DNA of 64,000 nucleotides from Pagrus major (lineage: Eukaryota; Chordata; Actinopteri; Spariformes; Sparidae): contig NC_133230.1 of NCBI RefSeq assembly GCF_040436345.1, forward strand, positions 29,322,551 to 29,386,550, read 5' to 3'. The notes beneath the pieces were generated by a model. That model was not told where the DNA came from. It made no database searches and saw only the letters and a list, made by a program, of their open reading frames with translations. Below, in pieces: positions 12,001-23,741 of the stretch (within the stretch, counting starts at the first letter, position 1; every line of letters begins with the position of its first letter). Made by a program: the position numbers and the translations under genes.

Positions 12001-13759
12001 TAGGTTGTAGAAAGTCCTCTTTACAAACAGATTTGATTTTTTATGAAAGGTCTGCAAAGACTGTAATGTTATTTACATGTAGAACAGAATGCGGTCAGTG
12101 GTTCAACCAGACTGACAAACCTTTTCACACAGAGACTCCGCATTATCGCTGCAACGAAGGCTCACCTTTACGGCGTCTTTGTTTGTTCACACTGAACCAA
12201 GCAGCTGCAGAACCAAAAGAGGCGTGACAGTAAACATCATGATGTTGACATCCGTGTGTTTTTTTTGCATTTCCCCCGGCTTCTACCTGTTAATCTAAAC
12301 AAGTATCCACCGACTGTTTATAATCATATGGATGCAGTTATGAAGTGTTGTGATTGAGATCCTGGCCCACCATGCATTGTGGAAAGTAACAAAGCTCTAA
12401 ATTACATAATTACATAATCTCCATCAGTAAACAGAGGACTTTGTCTGGCTTTCACTCGCGGGGAGGGATGCTGTTTTCTGGGGGAAAGTTCACTGAAGTC
12501 TCGGTCGGGAGGGCTCACAGTTGTGGTGATTTTTTTTTAATACATTCAGACATTTCTCATTTATTTGATGAGTGAAGGATCTGTTTACTTGTCAGACTGG
12601 GAACACCATCAGACCGACACACCCTTGTTCCACACTGCGGGCTTTTCCATTCACGCAGATGCCATCTCGCCTCCACTGGGGCTCAGAGCGGAGTGAAACT
12701 GTCTCCCCTCTCCGCTTGTGTAACTTTCGCACAGACAGCGATGCGGAGTATCAGCGCATGATTCCCGCACTGAAAGTGCAGTGTGAATGGGGCTAAAGAT
12801 ACCTCTGAGCAACAGTGGAATAAGAATAGAAGAAATCACCAGTCATTGTTAGCGATGTAACAATACTAAAAACTCACGGTATGATATCATCATGTCTATA
12901 GTCATTAAGTATTTATTAATTATTAATTCATTTCATGTATTTATTATTATGAGGACAGTGGTAAGATTGCTTCAAATTAAAGTATTTCATCAAGTTGATG
13001 CAAAAAATTGATACAATTCCAGTATTGCCATTAAGCAAGTCTATCTTAATAATTTGCATGGCCTCATACAATATACACACAGATGTGAAGGGATAGCTAC
13101 AGAGTAGTTACAACCAGGACAATTTAGGTTAATATGGTATGTGTCTTAACCTGTTAAGAACTACCCACTTTTATGGGTCTCTGCGCAAAAAATGACATGC
13201 CCATAATTAACAGAGTGTATCTCTGCAACTACAAGGTATCATAATAAAGGGAACACTTGAAATATTTGTTCAGATGTGTACGTTTAAGTATATATGTCAC
13301 TGGGTCTATATTAATATCCGCTCAGGCTTAACAGGTTAACCTCTTGTCTATAAGGACGTTCAGAAACATGCAATAGTTAGGATGTAATAATGACTTTCCC
13401 TTTTAAATAAAATGTTATCTTAAAGGCCTTGTCTTTAGTGTTTTGTATGTTTTGCATACAGTATGCTATTTGTCATACAAGGACTGTCATGGACTCTCCC
13501 AAGGGACTTGTTAGACACAATCAGTAGTACTTTTATTCAGTGGTTGGAGGTATTGTAATGTGTGCACACTCTGTTTGTCCTCCACAGTAAATTCCGTCTG
13601 TCCTACTATCCTCATCGTCTGGAGAGCTTCAAAGGTTTGCTGAAGGAGGCCTTCGGCGGCAAAATGGAGCACAGCGTCTATGGAGATTTCCAGACGTACG
13701 TACCCGGCCAGACCCAGGCCCCGTGCTACTTCATCCATGTCTGTAAGAAGACAGCATAA
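5792..13759 (+). CDS. gnmt: Glycine N-methyltransferase, complete six-exon gene
   Basis: Joining exons 5792-6000, 7983-8110, 8552-8665, 8912-9054, 11154-11275 and 13588-13759 gives 888 bases in one frame: 295 residues plus stop, the length of the mammalian enzyme. Every junction has GT-AG signals and matching phase. GNMT is a cytosolic tetramer that transfers methyl from S-adenosylmethionine to glycine, giving sarcosine and S-adenosylhomocysteine. It buffers the SAM/SAH ratio and is inhibited by 5-methyltetrahydrofolate. Visible motifs are the SAM-binding VLDVACGTG (62-70), the acidic-loop segment VDASDKM, the core strand [14 protein letters not shown], the segment [11 protein letters not shown] and the C-terminal strand CYFIHV. 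The N-terminal segment [11 protein letters not shown] is characteristic of the family. No frameshift or premature stop is seen. The ATG is chosen because it directly precedes this conserved N terminus. Confidence 0.97.
6001..7982 (+). other. gnmt intron 1
   Basis: An AT-rich intron of about 2 kb between donor GTAATG and acceptor TTATTTTGCAG. No recognisable repeat with clear ends or additional coding sequence was found in it. Confidence 0.8.
7983..8110 (+). CDS. gnmt: gnmt coding exon 2
   Basis: Encodes residues 70-112 and one base of codon 113 ([11 protein letters not shown] to FDQW). The acceptor is TTTGCAG|A and the donor TGGG|GTACGG. It holds the conserved [12 protein letters not shown] segment, where family members contact the ribose of SAM. 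Confidence 0.95.
8552..8665 (+). CDS. gnmt: gnmt coding exon 3
   Basis: Encodes the end of codon 113 to the first base of codon 151 (IEEANWLTL to HLPDFK). The acceptor is CTCCTCAG|TG and the donor AAAG|GTACAT. It includes the strand [14 protein letters not shown]. Confidence 0.95.
8912..9054 (+). CDS. gnmt: gnmt coding exon 4
   Basis: Encodes residues 151-198 (DQSDQKLAL to KNIYYK). The acceptor is GCTCTCAG|GG and the donor TAAG|GTAACA. It contains the helix [13 protein letters not shown] and the strand [13 protein letters not shown]. Confidence 0.95.
9427..9825. mobile_element. MITE in gnmt intron 4 (AGGTGCAGTATGTAAG family)
   Basis: TTAA followed by AGGTGCAGTATGTAAGA opens the element, and TCTTACATATTGCACCTTTTTAA-like sequence closes it, giving inverted ends about 20 bases long and TTAA on both sides. 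The interior shares the block TAGCTAGTTAGCTCAGTT with copies at 23081-23411 and, in part, 21067-21866 and 43992-44410. Non-coding. Confidence 0.75.
9826..11153 (+). other. gnmt intron 4, remainder
   Basis: AT-rich intronic sequence with a poly(A) stretch near 10013-10026. No further coding sequence was recognised before the acceptor TGTTGCAG at 11153. The short frames present show no known domain. Confidence 0.6.
11154..11275 (+). CDS. gnmt: gnmt coding exon 5
   Basis: Encodes residues 199-238 and two bases of codon 239 (SDLTQDIST to LPEVR/S). The acceptor is TGTTGCAG|AG and the donor GTCAG|GTAGGT. It contains the strand pair [10 protein letters not shown] and TLDYTIHV. Confidence 0.95.
11338..11859. 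mobile_element. Foldback MITE in gnmt intron 5, 182-bp inverted arms
   Basis: The left arm (11338-11519) and right arm (11678-11859) are near-perfect reverse complements separated by about 158 bases, with TTAA at both outer ends (TTAAAGGAATAGTTCAC and GTGAACTATTCCTTTAA). Each arm reads as the same short peptide in opposite directions, a by-product of the palindrome and not a gene. It is a TTAA-targeting non-autonomous DNA element. Confidence 0.85.
12100..12797. mobile_element. Possible non-autonomous DNA element in gnmt intron 5
   Basis: The left side carries CTTTTCACACAGAGACTCCG and the right side, read in reverse, carries CCCCATTCACACTGCAC and then ACTCCGCATCGCTG. These are inverted but imperfect ends. 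The block is more GC-rich than the surrounding intron. Family not recognised; the boundaries are approximate. Confidence 0.35.
13145..13340. mobile_element. Short MITE in gnmt intron 5
   Basis: The element begins CTTAACCTGTTAAG and ends CTTAACAGGTTAAC, inverted ends around about 170 bases of AT-rich non-coding sequence. TTAA occurs at both borders. Confidence 0.5.
13588..13759 (+). CDS. gnmt: gnmt coding exon 6 (terminal)
   Basis: Encodes the last base of codon 239 to the stop (KFRLSYYPH to CKKTA). The acceptor is CTCCACAG|T. The conserved segments [11 protein letters not shown] and CYFIHV complete the fold. A TAA stop ends the reading frame at residue 295. Confidence 0.95.
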
Positions 13760-15914
13760 GAAGAGCGCAGCCAAACAACATGCTATACACACAGAAAAAG
13801 CGAAATAATAGCTCTCTGTCCTCTCTAAGTCCTATCATGCTTTGACAGTCTGTCAGATTTTGCCGAATTATATTTAAATATGTCTTAAGATTGTGTAATT
13901 TGAAATTTCTTGTAAAAAAAAAAATGAAGCAACAGGTTTTTTCTTTTAAGAATGCTTGAAAGAGTTTAGTAAATTGACTGTTTGGTCCAAATGATGATCA
14001 CACGGGCACTAAAATCATCCTGATAGTTGGTGACCATGTAGTGCAGTGCCAGTAGGTAGATGGCATTATTATCATCATGTAAGTAAACGTATTGACTGTG
14101 CATTTTATGATGTGCAAAGCTTCATTTTCTTGAATCATTTTAAAATGTTGAATGCTATAATGTTAAAGCAACAAAGTCTCTTGTTGAAATTTGTTGATTC
14201 TCATCTCTTTTTTGATATAAAACACATTGTGTTCCTTGATATCCCAAAATGTAACTGATCTAAAAGGGTCAAACCAAGTTTAAAAATATATTCCAATTAT
14301 ATGAGAGCATTGTTTTACCCACATCTGGTATCTTCACAATGCCCTGCTTTTGTGTTTCCCTTGTTTCCTCCCTGCCTCCTTCCTCTCTGAACTCTGATAT
14401 CCACACAGATCATGATGCTGTACATTACTGATATTCCTCATGTTGGAATATGTGACAGTGACACAAAGTGCTAAGATATATTCTTAGCCAGTTGTTTTTG
14501 AATGTCTACCACATAAGTCTTAAAAACACAGATAAAACAACTGTTCTCTGTGTCTCTATGCTTTTCTTTTTCTTTTATATTTTTGAGCTGCAAAAGGAAA
14601 AAAGGCTGATCTTATTCTGGCCAAAAACAGATCAAGAGATTTTCCACTAAAGCCTGCTCTTGAGAGAAATGCCTTAAAGCTTCTCATACTTGATTTTTTC
14701 ATGTGGCATTGTTGTTTTCTTTAACTGATTTCTTGTTTCTCTTATTTTGTGAGTAAGGCTTTACTTTATTGGAGCCAAGAAGAGCCTTTATGTTTTCTAG
14801 TCACTACTACTAATGAACCTACAACAGACCAGAAGTTTGTGTCAGCCAATAAAAACTAATGTCCTATTGAGGATTAATCCAAATCTACCAACAGGATAAA
14901 ACAATAGTGACTCTAGAATGGGTTTAGCAAGAAAAAATGCATTACAGTAATAACTTGGAACACCCAACATGCTTTAAAATTGTACCAACCAAAGATACTA
15001 TTAAAGTGAAAAACTTGAATGTTATTCAATTGTGCTGCACAGTCCATGTATCAGATAGTTGAGAGAAAGAGATGGTGGGAGAATCGTTTATTTTGCTGTA
15101 CAATCCAAGTTCAAATCCATTTTGCTTTGATACCAAATTAAGAGTGTTTTTCCCCAGAATGAGAAAGGAGCTCTAGCAGAGAGAAATCAAATATTATCAC
15201 TACACCTGCTGTTTGCCGAAGCAAGACCACATGGTGCATTCAAATGCTGTGCCAGTGCCTCTTGTAGAACAAAATCTGCGGTAGTTTGTGATTGAGTTTG
15301 ACAGTAGGTGCAGAATGTGGAAAGATCGATGTAAATTTTTCACAACAGTCTTATTATGTTTCCTTTTCTTTTGAAAAACAAGTGTAAAAACAATTCATAA
15401 TTGACAATGATTATTGGATTTATTTTGCCTGAAATAAAAAGTTATCTGATTGCTACTTTTCTAGTTTTAGTGTTGTGTTTCTGTTGCATGATAAACGGAT
15501 ATGTGCATACAGTCAGATTTAGGATTCAACAGGGCTCATCATACATAACACAGCCTTTTTTAAATAAACAGATAATCAGAATTAGAAACACTATTATTCC
15601 CTAGGGGAAATTGTTTAAAATGTGAGTGAACATAGGAACAATATTTTTTTAAATAGTTTGATTGATGTTATATGTAGGTGCGTTAAAATTGCTCATAATT
15701 CGACATCATATTTTAATATATTTGATGACCCAGTCTAAAAAGATGCCCATCTGTGTCTCTAATCTTACAATGGAGTTTTGTTTGTATGACCTTATTTTGT
15801 ACTAGGCAGTGTCACAATTCTCCAAATCCACTATCCTATTTGATTTAATTCAATTTCAAATTAAACATGTTAAAATGTAAAGGCTTTACATGTTAACTGT
15901 CACTTACATTTTGT
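13760..15914 (+). other. gnmt 3' UTR and downstream intergenic sequence
   Basis: AT-rich, with no coding sequence recognised. The first AATAAA after the stop is at 14849-14854 (CCAATAAAAAC), which would give a 3' UTR of about 1.1 kb. Whether this is the used site cannot be decided from sequence. Confidence 0.4.
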
Positions 15915-16052
15915 ATGGTATCAAGTGTGATCTGACCTTCTCCTTGGTCAGGGTGGAGTTAGGTCTGTGCAGGTGTCCAACTCCAGAGAAGGCAAAACAG
16001 CCCCAAACTTGAATATTCCCACCACCATGTTTCACTGTGGGTTTGAAACACT
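15915..16052 (-). pseudogene. Tc1/mariner transposase fragment
   Basis: Read on the minus strand, this stretch encodes TVKHGGGNIQVWGCF followed by FSGVGHLH, a close match in pattern to the conserved VKHGGG..VWGCF..G.G.L region of Tc1-type transposases, which lies between the second and third catalytic acidic residues. Only about 45 codons remain, with a stop shortly upstream, and no inverted ends were found. It is a dead scrap. The AT-rich surroundings hold no other part of the element. Confidence 0.75.
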
Positions 16053-18655
16053 GAGGCATCACAAAACTTCAAGATTAGAGTCCATGACTACAATCCTGGT
16101 GGTTTATTTGCCGCAAGTGCTGTTCTTGTTTTTCTTAGTACATATGCTGAATGCGCGTAAATAAGCGAGGGTGGAGAGAAAACAAGTAGAAGAGATTGAG
16201 AATCGCCGATCCTGCTTTTGATTTCAACAATTGAAATTGAATGCTCATTTCGATTGATATATAAGTTAGAATTGTAATTATGACACCCCTATGTTGTACG
16301 GTACAGGAAAATGATCCCTCATAGTACTCTCACTACATACTGATACATCTCAGAAGAAGAGTAAGATATGGTGGATAGAACCAGTCAAAAGTACAGTTAC
16401 AATAATGTAACATTTAAAAAGTGAAATTCATATTGAAAGCTCATATAGCTGAACATTTTACAATGTAGACAATGTCTCAGTATAACAAATATGTGCAAAT
16501 CAATCACTGTTGTATAAATCTTCCTGTCAGCCATCATCAGCATCATTTCATGCTTTTCATCATTTGCTTTTTAAACACTCAAAAACCTTTAGGTTCAATG
16601 CAACCATATTTGCATGTGAGAATTTATACAATTGCCATTAAGCTGTAAATGAACATATCTCAGAGTTACACATGCCATTAGACAAACAGTTTAATACATG
16701 TTGATCACAGGGGCTAACTCACCGCATCACTGGATTATTTAAAATACAAGAATTTCAGAATCATGATTTTTATATGAGAAGCAATTGATTAAAACTGTAC
16801 TGAGTTGAGATAATTCCTAGACATTATATGATGTAGTTGCTGTGATACAGGTTTGACACAAGAGGGTGGTAGTAGATTACATGCAGCTCTTGAAATAATG
16901 ACAAATCCCACAGATGAGGACCAGGCTTCATTATTAAACCTCTCCTTTTGTCTTTTTGCATGATAAAGTTTTATCATCATACCATTGTGTTTCTTAACTG
17001 AAACTAACCAACTTTTAAATGTCTCATTTAATTTTAACGACACTGGTCTGGTCTCACTTATGTGTATTGTGACTGCTAAACTGTTTGCATTCCTGCCCCA
17101 AGTCCCAAGGCCTTCACATTTGGTTTACGTTCTCCTCATTTACTTTTGGGTTGAGAATTGAAACCAAGAACCAACGTTTTTACCGCCTCGCTCTCTTTGT
17201 AGACACATTAAACTTCAAAGCACACTAGAAGGTTCTTAACCCCAATATAACATATAGCTTCTTCACTGTCTGACAGTTTATCAGTGAGTGACATTTCCTG
17301 CCTTGTCCGTCCGACCTCCGCACTTGAACTTGCTCACCATCATATAGCAAGGCTTCCCTGCAGCGGAGCGTCTGGAGCTCATCTCGTCTCATGTCTCCAA
17401 GGTATGCTATCAGACTCTGTGGTAGACGGCCGTGCAAGGAGCTGATACACAAACCAGATGTGAGAGCCGTTTGCCAGATGTGCCTGCTCCGCTTTGCTTT
17501 GCTGCAGTTAGGGGAGTCAAAGTGGTCAACTATGACTGACTTTACTGGGGAGGATCGCTTTCACAGCACATCATTGGCCAAATCAAACAAAAACAGAGGG
17601 AGCTGAGAGAGACAGATTGGCTTGAAACAAGGAGATGAGAAATGATGATTAATAATGATTACTACAGAAGAGCCTTTAAAGGAGAGAGAAGTTAACTGTT
17701 CTTACCATTTGTTCTTGTTACAAAATCTTTTATTAAGTTTTTATTTGGGGAGAAAACGATTTCCTTTGTTTACCACTCCAATTTGGATTTTCTTTCTCCA
17801 AAGTGGTGTGATCCAATCCTCAATACATAATTTCAGAAACCTACAGTATTTGTGGCATGACTGACTGTTGTTTCGATACTGTATCAACACACCCAGTCAT
17901 CCAGCTGTTAGATATTTTGTCTTTCTAAACTCTCTGTGGATGGTGGAACATTCCTGGGAAAGTGATAGAAAGCTACAGCAGTTTGTTTGGGGTTAATCTT
18001 CTGTAACCAGACTCGCATCTTGTTCAGCTCCAGAGGTCTGGAGAAATACAAGCAATTTTTTATGGTTTAAAGGACACAATGTTCCCGAAACCTTTGAAAT
18101 TAATCCAGGAATAATTTGTTTGTACCTAACAAGATGTGACCAATATGTTTCTGTATTCCATGAGAAAAAAATGTTTATGTAGACTGTTTAAAGCGTCGCG
18201 AATTGATAAATATACTCAAACAGTGTACATGCAATGTGTAAGGTGTTTTACATAGTGACAAACCCCACAAAGAATTGCCACTCAACTCTTCTGCTCCTCT
18301 CAGCTCTCCCTACCTGCCCAACACCAACAACAGACCACCAAGATTTAGCAACTAGCAACTAGCAGGTGAACATAGTGGAACATTTAGCGCCCAAATTTTT
18401 CTTAAGAGTTGGTAAAGACTTAAACTGCGCCAAAAGAGTGAATATTGGATTTAACTTTGTCAGGTGACCGTAAACACAACTCTAAATATATACTAATGGA
18501 GTGCAGCAGGAATGATTCCTTAAACCCAGAAATAAGTTAGCAGTTGGTTCAGTTAGATGCCTGAAATAAGGTTGGTGTTCAACACAAGCAAGAGATTTTT
18601 CACATTTTGTTCTATGACATAAAATCCTAATTTCTGTGTTAATTAGTGAGCTGGT
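16053..18655. other. Intergenic, no gene recognised
   Basis: AT-rich sequence with short chance frames. 17280-17600 is somewhat richer in CG dinucleotides and gives open frames of 70-75 codons on both strands, but neither shows a known domain or paired splice signals. 16200-16300 has the look of an old hAT-type repeat end (ATTATGACACCCCT), also seen at 40.75 kb. Confidence 0.4.
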
Positions 18656-19815
18656 GGGTGCATTTTGTAACTTCTGTGGTTATGAAGTCCTTTGAGCGCC
18701 TTGTTCTGTCCCACCTCAAAACCATCACCGACCAACTACTGGACCCCTGCAGTCCGACTACAGAGCCAACAGGTCTGTAGGCGATGCTATGAACATAGCC
18801 CTCCACTACATCCTTCAGCATCTGGGCTCCCCAGGAACCTACACCAGGATCCTTTTTGTGGACTTCAGCTCTGCTTTCAACACCATCATCCTGGCTCTGC
18901 TACAGGACAAGCTCTCCCAGCTGAGCATGCCAGACTCCACCTGCAGGTGGATCACGGACTTCCTGTCTGAGAGGAGGCAACATGTGAAGCTTGGAAAACA
19001 CGTCTCTGACTCACGGACCACCAGCACTGGATCCCCCCAAGGCTGTGTTCTTTCTCCTCTGCTCTTCTCCCTGTACACCAACAGCTGCACCTCCAGTCAT
19101 CAGTCGGTCAAGCTCCTGAAGTTCGCGGACGACACCATCGTGATTGATCTCAGATGGGGATGAGTCAGCCTACAGGTGGGAGATTGACCATCTGGTGACT
19201 TGGTGCAGCGAGAACAACTTGCCATCATCGAGTCCATCCTCACTTCCTCCATCACCATCTGGTACACTGCTGCCACTGTCAGGGACAAGGGCAGACTGCA
19301 GCGTATCATTCGCTCTGCTGAGAGGGCGATCAGCTGCAATCTGCCACCCCTCCAGGACCTGCACGCTTCAAGGACCCTGAGACGTGCAGGTAAGATAGCT
19401 GCCGACCCCTCCCATCCCGGACACAAACTCTTTGAGACTCTCCCCTCTGGCAGGAGGCTGCGGTCCATCAGGACCAAAACCTCTCACCATAAGAACAGTT
19501 TTTTCCCATCTGTAACTTCTATCAACAAGGCCTGTGACCCCCACTGACACTGACCCCCTCCCTCCTCCTTCACTTACATTACATTAATGTAAGTTTTAGC
19601 CACTGACTCTCTTATTTTGCACATTGCAATATCAGTATCTACTGCGACCTTGCACAATCTAGGTCAAACTTTTTGCACTACTGGATAAATCTGGACAGTC
19701 TTCACCCACTTTTAAATCGGTCACACTATTATATTTTTACAAATTCCTTGTATGTGTAAACTTACTTGGCGGTAAAAGCAATTCTGATTCTGATTCTGAT
19801 TCTCTTTGACTAGAA
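18656..19815 (+). pseudogene. L2-like LINE fragment: reverse transcriptase and 3' tail
   Basis: The plus strand encodes, in broken frames, a non-LTR reverse transcriptase: FVDFSSAFNTI, GSPQGCVLSPLLF and the catalytic motif FADDT. Next come YRWEIDHLVTWCSENNL and then, after a frame change and a loss of roughly 100 or more codons at about 19215, the C-terminal segment IESILTSSITIWY to HHKNSFFPSV. The copy ends at about 19770-19803 with tandem GATTCT units, a 3' terminus typical of L2-type fish LINEs. It is 5'-truncated, frameshifted and internally deleted, so inactive. Confidence 0.85.
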
Positions 19816-21066
19816 CTATAGATAAACCGTTTCCCCCAGTGTCCAGTCCTTGTATTAAGTAGCCTGTTAGCTTATAAACTGGAGGTAGCATAGCTTAATT
19901 TTTAGCATACTGACATGAGAGTGATTATTGATCTTCTCATCTAACTCGGCAAGACAGCAATAAGTGTATTTTCCAAAATCTAAACTGTCTTTTATGAGTA
20001 TGTTTAAGTGTTTTTAGCTTATTATTTTTCTAACATTTTCTCAAGGTTTTTTACTAAAAATATTATTAGAGATTAATCAATAGAAGGATGTCTTTGATGA
20101 CTTATTTAAATTGGAAAGGGCAAGAAATAGAAAGAATAGAAAGCGAGAAACAATATGTAATCAAACTTCCACACCCTAACCAACAAAACTATGCAACAAA
20201 AACTTCATCAGAAGAAGCGAGGAGGACTCAGAAAACATGCGACGAAGTCAAACCGATGAAGTGAGAGTGGAAAAAGATACCAGAAGGATCCAGAGATGTT
20301 CAAAGAGAAAAAGCTGAGAAGGGGAGGGGAGAGTAAAGTCGGACAGCATCTAACTGGCTTCGGTGCTTCCACTGTGAGATGCCAGATGATGATTTTCCAG
20401 ATGTTAGAAGTGGAGGAAGAAAAGTGAGGGGATGTGGAGGGAAAGAAAATCTAAAAGTTTGATTTTGTTTACTTCTCTTTTTATTTGTCTTCCTCTGAGT
20501 TTTCCAGGTTTGGTCAGAGAATAAGTTAAGTGGCTGCACACACTTCTGTGAGTGCTTTGATTAGCCTCACAGCGCTCACACAAACAATAGATGGACAAAA
20601 AAAAAACTGTTGAGCTCGATGGCTCGCTATAAACTCACTGAACTGCTTTCTTCCCCCTCCACTTCTCCTCTCTTTTTACTTTTTCCTCCCACATCACTGA
20701 TCGTTTTCCTTCAAGGGCGCATGAGAAATTATGGTTTTGTGTGTGTGTGTGTCTGTGTGTGTTTTGTGAGAGTCAAGACTAAGTGGTCACAGCTGTCTCT
20801 TTCTCAGCTGCCACCACTTGACTCCTGATGAGAAAGGTGGACCCTGACCGAATAGATAGTTTAAACGTGTGTTTTTGTATATCTGTGTGCACTTGCTGTG
20901 ATGTGTACATTTTAGATTAACATTTTTCATACCCTGCCTGTCCAGTGAAAACCACATATCTTCAAATTTTGTGGTTTTGAATTTAGATTTTTCTGACAAA
21001 ATGAGGGATTAGTTGTTCCTCATTGGTTGACAAAATCCTTCCACTTTTTTATGATAAATTGACCAT
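19816..21066. other. Intergenic, no gene recognised
   Basis: Non-coding. A (TG)n run lies at about 20737-20763. No domain-bearing frames or inverted repeats were found. Confidence 0.5.
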
Positions 21067-21866
21067 TTAAAGGAGCAATGTGTAAGATATGGCAAAAAGT
21101 TGAAAATGTTCAATGAACTAGAATGGCACTCAGTAGAGCACATACCAAAAGCCCTCTTCACTCCACATATTACTCACACATAGATACTTACACCACCATA
21201 TGGCACTTGGTGGTGGTAACGCATGCGGGAATTAAACAGTTTTGGATTCAGAAATCAATGTATGGTTAAGAACATATCAGGATGTGAGAGGAGGGGAGAT
21301 TCCCTTTCACCTAAGATGTGGGGAGTTGTCAGTGTTAGAACAGGTCAGCAAGTCATATGAGGGGCAATTCTCTTTGCCTACGTCGTTAACAGGATGGAAG
21401 CTAGGATGACACTTACTGTCCAATAAAACATCAAAGCGCCACTGCCCTGGGGAAGGCACGATCAACACAACTGTCATAAAGTATGTCACCACTGTTCTCT
21501 TGTTACCTGACAGTATATAACTCAGGACAATTTGGAAGAATGCTGCATGTATTAAAGAGATCTGATTCATCACACAGAGTCTAAAATTCTTCAGAGAATT
21601 AGCATCGATATCTATTTAAGTTAGCATGCTAACCAGCTAGCCCGTAGCCACTTTGTACCTCAAAAATGTGATAGTAAACAACACTGGTACTCCACTGGTG
21701 CTCCAAGCTCCCGGTCCTGGTAGAATCAGCTTATACGACTGTGAGCTGCACGGTTAACTGAGCTCACTAGCTGACGGCAGCTACAGTAAGCAGCAGTGCG
21801 GTTACTCCTGGCTTATTTGGAGTATGAATTCAACAGTTGGCCATTCCTTACATATTGCACCTTTAA
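21067..21866. mobile_element. MITE, 800 bp (AGGAGCAATGTGTAAG family)
   Basis: It opens TTAAAGGAGCAATGTGTAAG and closes CTTACATATTGCACCTTTAA: inverted ends with TTAA on both sides. Related to the MITE at 9427-9825 but about twice as long. No intact coding sequence is seen inside. Confidence 0.7.
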
Positions 21867-22454
21867 ACTACCCAGCAGTATATGAAGTAGTTACAATTAG
21901 CTCAATCATAAATGTCTAAAGCAGTAAGATATAACATATTAATATGTATTAATGCAGCAGTAATAAGGTATAATAGTAACATGCTGACAGGGACCATTTT
22001 ACTGTACAATTTACTTCTTTCTTTTGGTGATAATACTTGTATACTTTTACTTAAGTAAAGATTTAATTACAAGATTTTACTTGTGGACTATTTTCACAGT
22101 GTGGTATTAGTACTTTTACTTCAGTAAACTTTTCCACCACTGGCGTCATGTGTACCTAATGTCTGTGTGTTTGCGTAACGGGGCTTTCTTGAGATCCCTT
22201 CTCAGGACGAGCCAAGTTGAGGGTCTGTAAGCATTTATAGAGTCGTTATAATAAAAGAGTGGGTCGCACCAAAAACTCAACAGCAGCTCTGGGATTTTCC
22301 AGCCCTCCACTCAGCCTGTGCCAAGACACTGTTTGGACAGAGAAGGCTAGAGATATTGAATGCCTTGTCTAGTGTTACGCAGTGGAATAGCCTAATCCAG
22401 ACTGGGCCCATTCTTTCCCACATGAATGGTGTGTGTTTGTCTGTGCTCAGTGTA

Positions 22455-22457
<3 letters not shown>
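21867..22457. other. Intergenic with an old dispersed repeat at about 22030-22140
   Basis: The stretch ACTTTTACTTAAGTAAAG to TTTCCACCACTGG is a fragment of a dispersed fish repeat also represented at 36649-37335. No gene is seen. Confidence 0.45.
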
Positions 22458-22538
<81 letters not shown>

Positions 22539-22540
22539 TT
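22458..22540. repeat. (TG)n microsatellite
   Basis: About 80 bases of TG dinucleotide with a few interruptions (GAGTGAG). Its translation gives the Thr-His and Val-Cys runs in spurious open frames. Confidence 0.95.
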
Positions 22541-23080
22541 GAGAGGGGTCAGTAAGAGAAAGAAGAAACAGACAACATCCTCCTGCTGCGCAGAGAGGGC
22601 CTGAAGAACAATAAAGCCTGGCGAGTGAAGGAAGCACTCTGGCTGGAGGCCTGCGACTGGACAACGCTTAGCTTGTTTTGGGTTCTGAAACAAATAAATG
22701 ACAGAGTTCCTCTCAGTTTCATCAGCAGGCACACACTCTCACACACACACACATGCATGTGAAAACCTATGGAAATGAATTTATTTATAACAAAAGGATT
22801 GCATGAGTACAAGACAAATTCAATATGAGCATGCAGAGACCGTTTTGTAAAGCTTGTCGCTCTATTTTCAGTTAAAAATGTTAAATCTTGTGAGGCTGTA
22901 ATGCATATTCCTCGAGGCTGCTAGCAACAGTTACACTGCACAGGATGAGTTATATAGCTGTACATGGAAGGAGGATAAAGGATGGGTTTATATCTTTTGA
23001 AGTTTATCTTAAAATAATATTCACATACCCATATGTATGAGTTATTGGTCAGATTAACCATTCCTCCTGTCCATATTGTC
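22541..23080. other. Intergenic, no gene recognised
   Basis: No domain-bearing frame is seen. The approximately 150-codon frame on the minus strand across 22277-22732 is carried by the adjacent microsatellite and is rejected. Confidence 0.5.
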
Positions 23081-23411
23081 TTAAAAGTGCAATATGTAAG
23101 AAATAGCAACTGCCAATTTATATTCCAAGCATGTAGGGGGCAGCATATAACCAGAGTAACCACTAACTGCTGCTAACTGCAACTGCCGTTAGCTAGTTAG
23201 CTCAGTTGGCCATGCAGCTAGCGGCCCTATTAGCTGACTCTGCCTGAGCTTTACTATCAGACTATTGCCTCATGAGGTACTTCATTTGACAACTCTGCAA
23301 CACAAATCATCTTTGACATAACATCGATACTGTTGTTTCTTCACATTCTGTTGATTATTAGCTATTAACTATTATTAGTTCATTTTTGAACATTTAAACT
23401 AAAATTCTTAA
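23081..23411. mobile_element. MITE (AAGTGCAATATGTAAG family)
   Basis: It begins TTAAAAGTGCAATATGTAAG and ends in a degraded ATTCTTAA. The interior block GTTAGCTAGTTAGCTCAGTT is shared with the MITE in gnmt intron 4. Confidence 0.6.
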
Positions 23412-23741
23412 AATAAAAGCAATTCCACTCCGCAGGCCTTGATTGTGCGAAAAATGTTTTCTGAAGGCAGCTGAAGTTTATATGAGGCTTCAGCAATCTG
23501 AGTTAACCAGTGTTACCTTTCTGAGCTGCAGTGGAATAGTTGTGAAAACAGGTAATTTCATATTTAAATATTCATCACCTTGGCCCTCATCTCTTTCATT
23601 GAATAGGACATCTTCATGGGCCAGTATGGCCAGAAGGAATCATTACAGTGATACAGTGACAGTTTACAGCCACAACACTTTCAATGTGCGTATGAGCATG
23701 TGATTGTTGGAAGACAGAGTTGAAAAATGTGAACCAAAACC

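Noticed and set aside
17225..17606. Overlapping frames of 71-75 codons in a CG-richer patch
   Set aside because: No known domain, no paired splice sites in frame, and both strands are equally open.
22277..22732. 151-codon minus-strand frame with a long Thr-His run
   Set aside because: The frame exists only because the (TG)n microsatellite has no stop codons. The flanks show no domain or splice signals.
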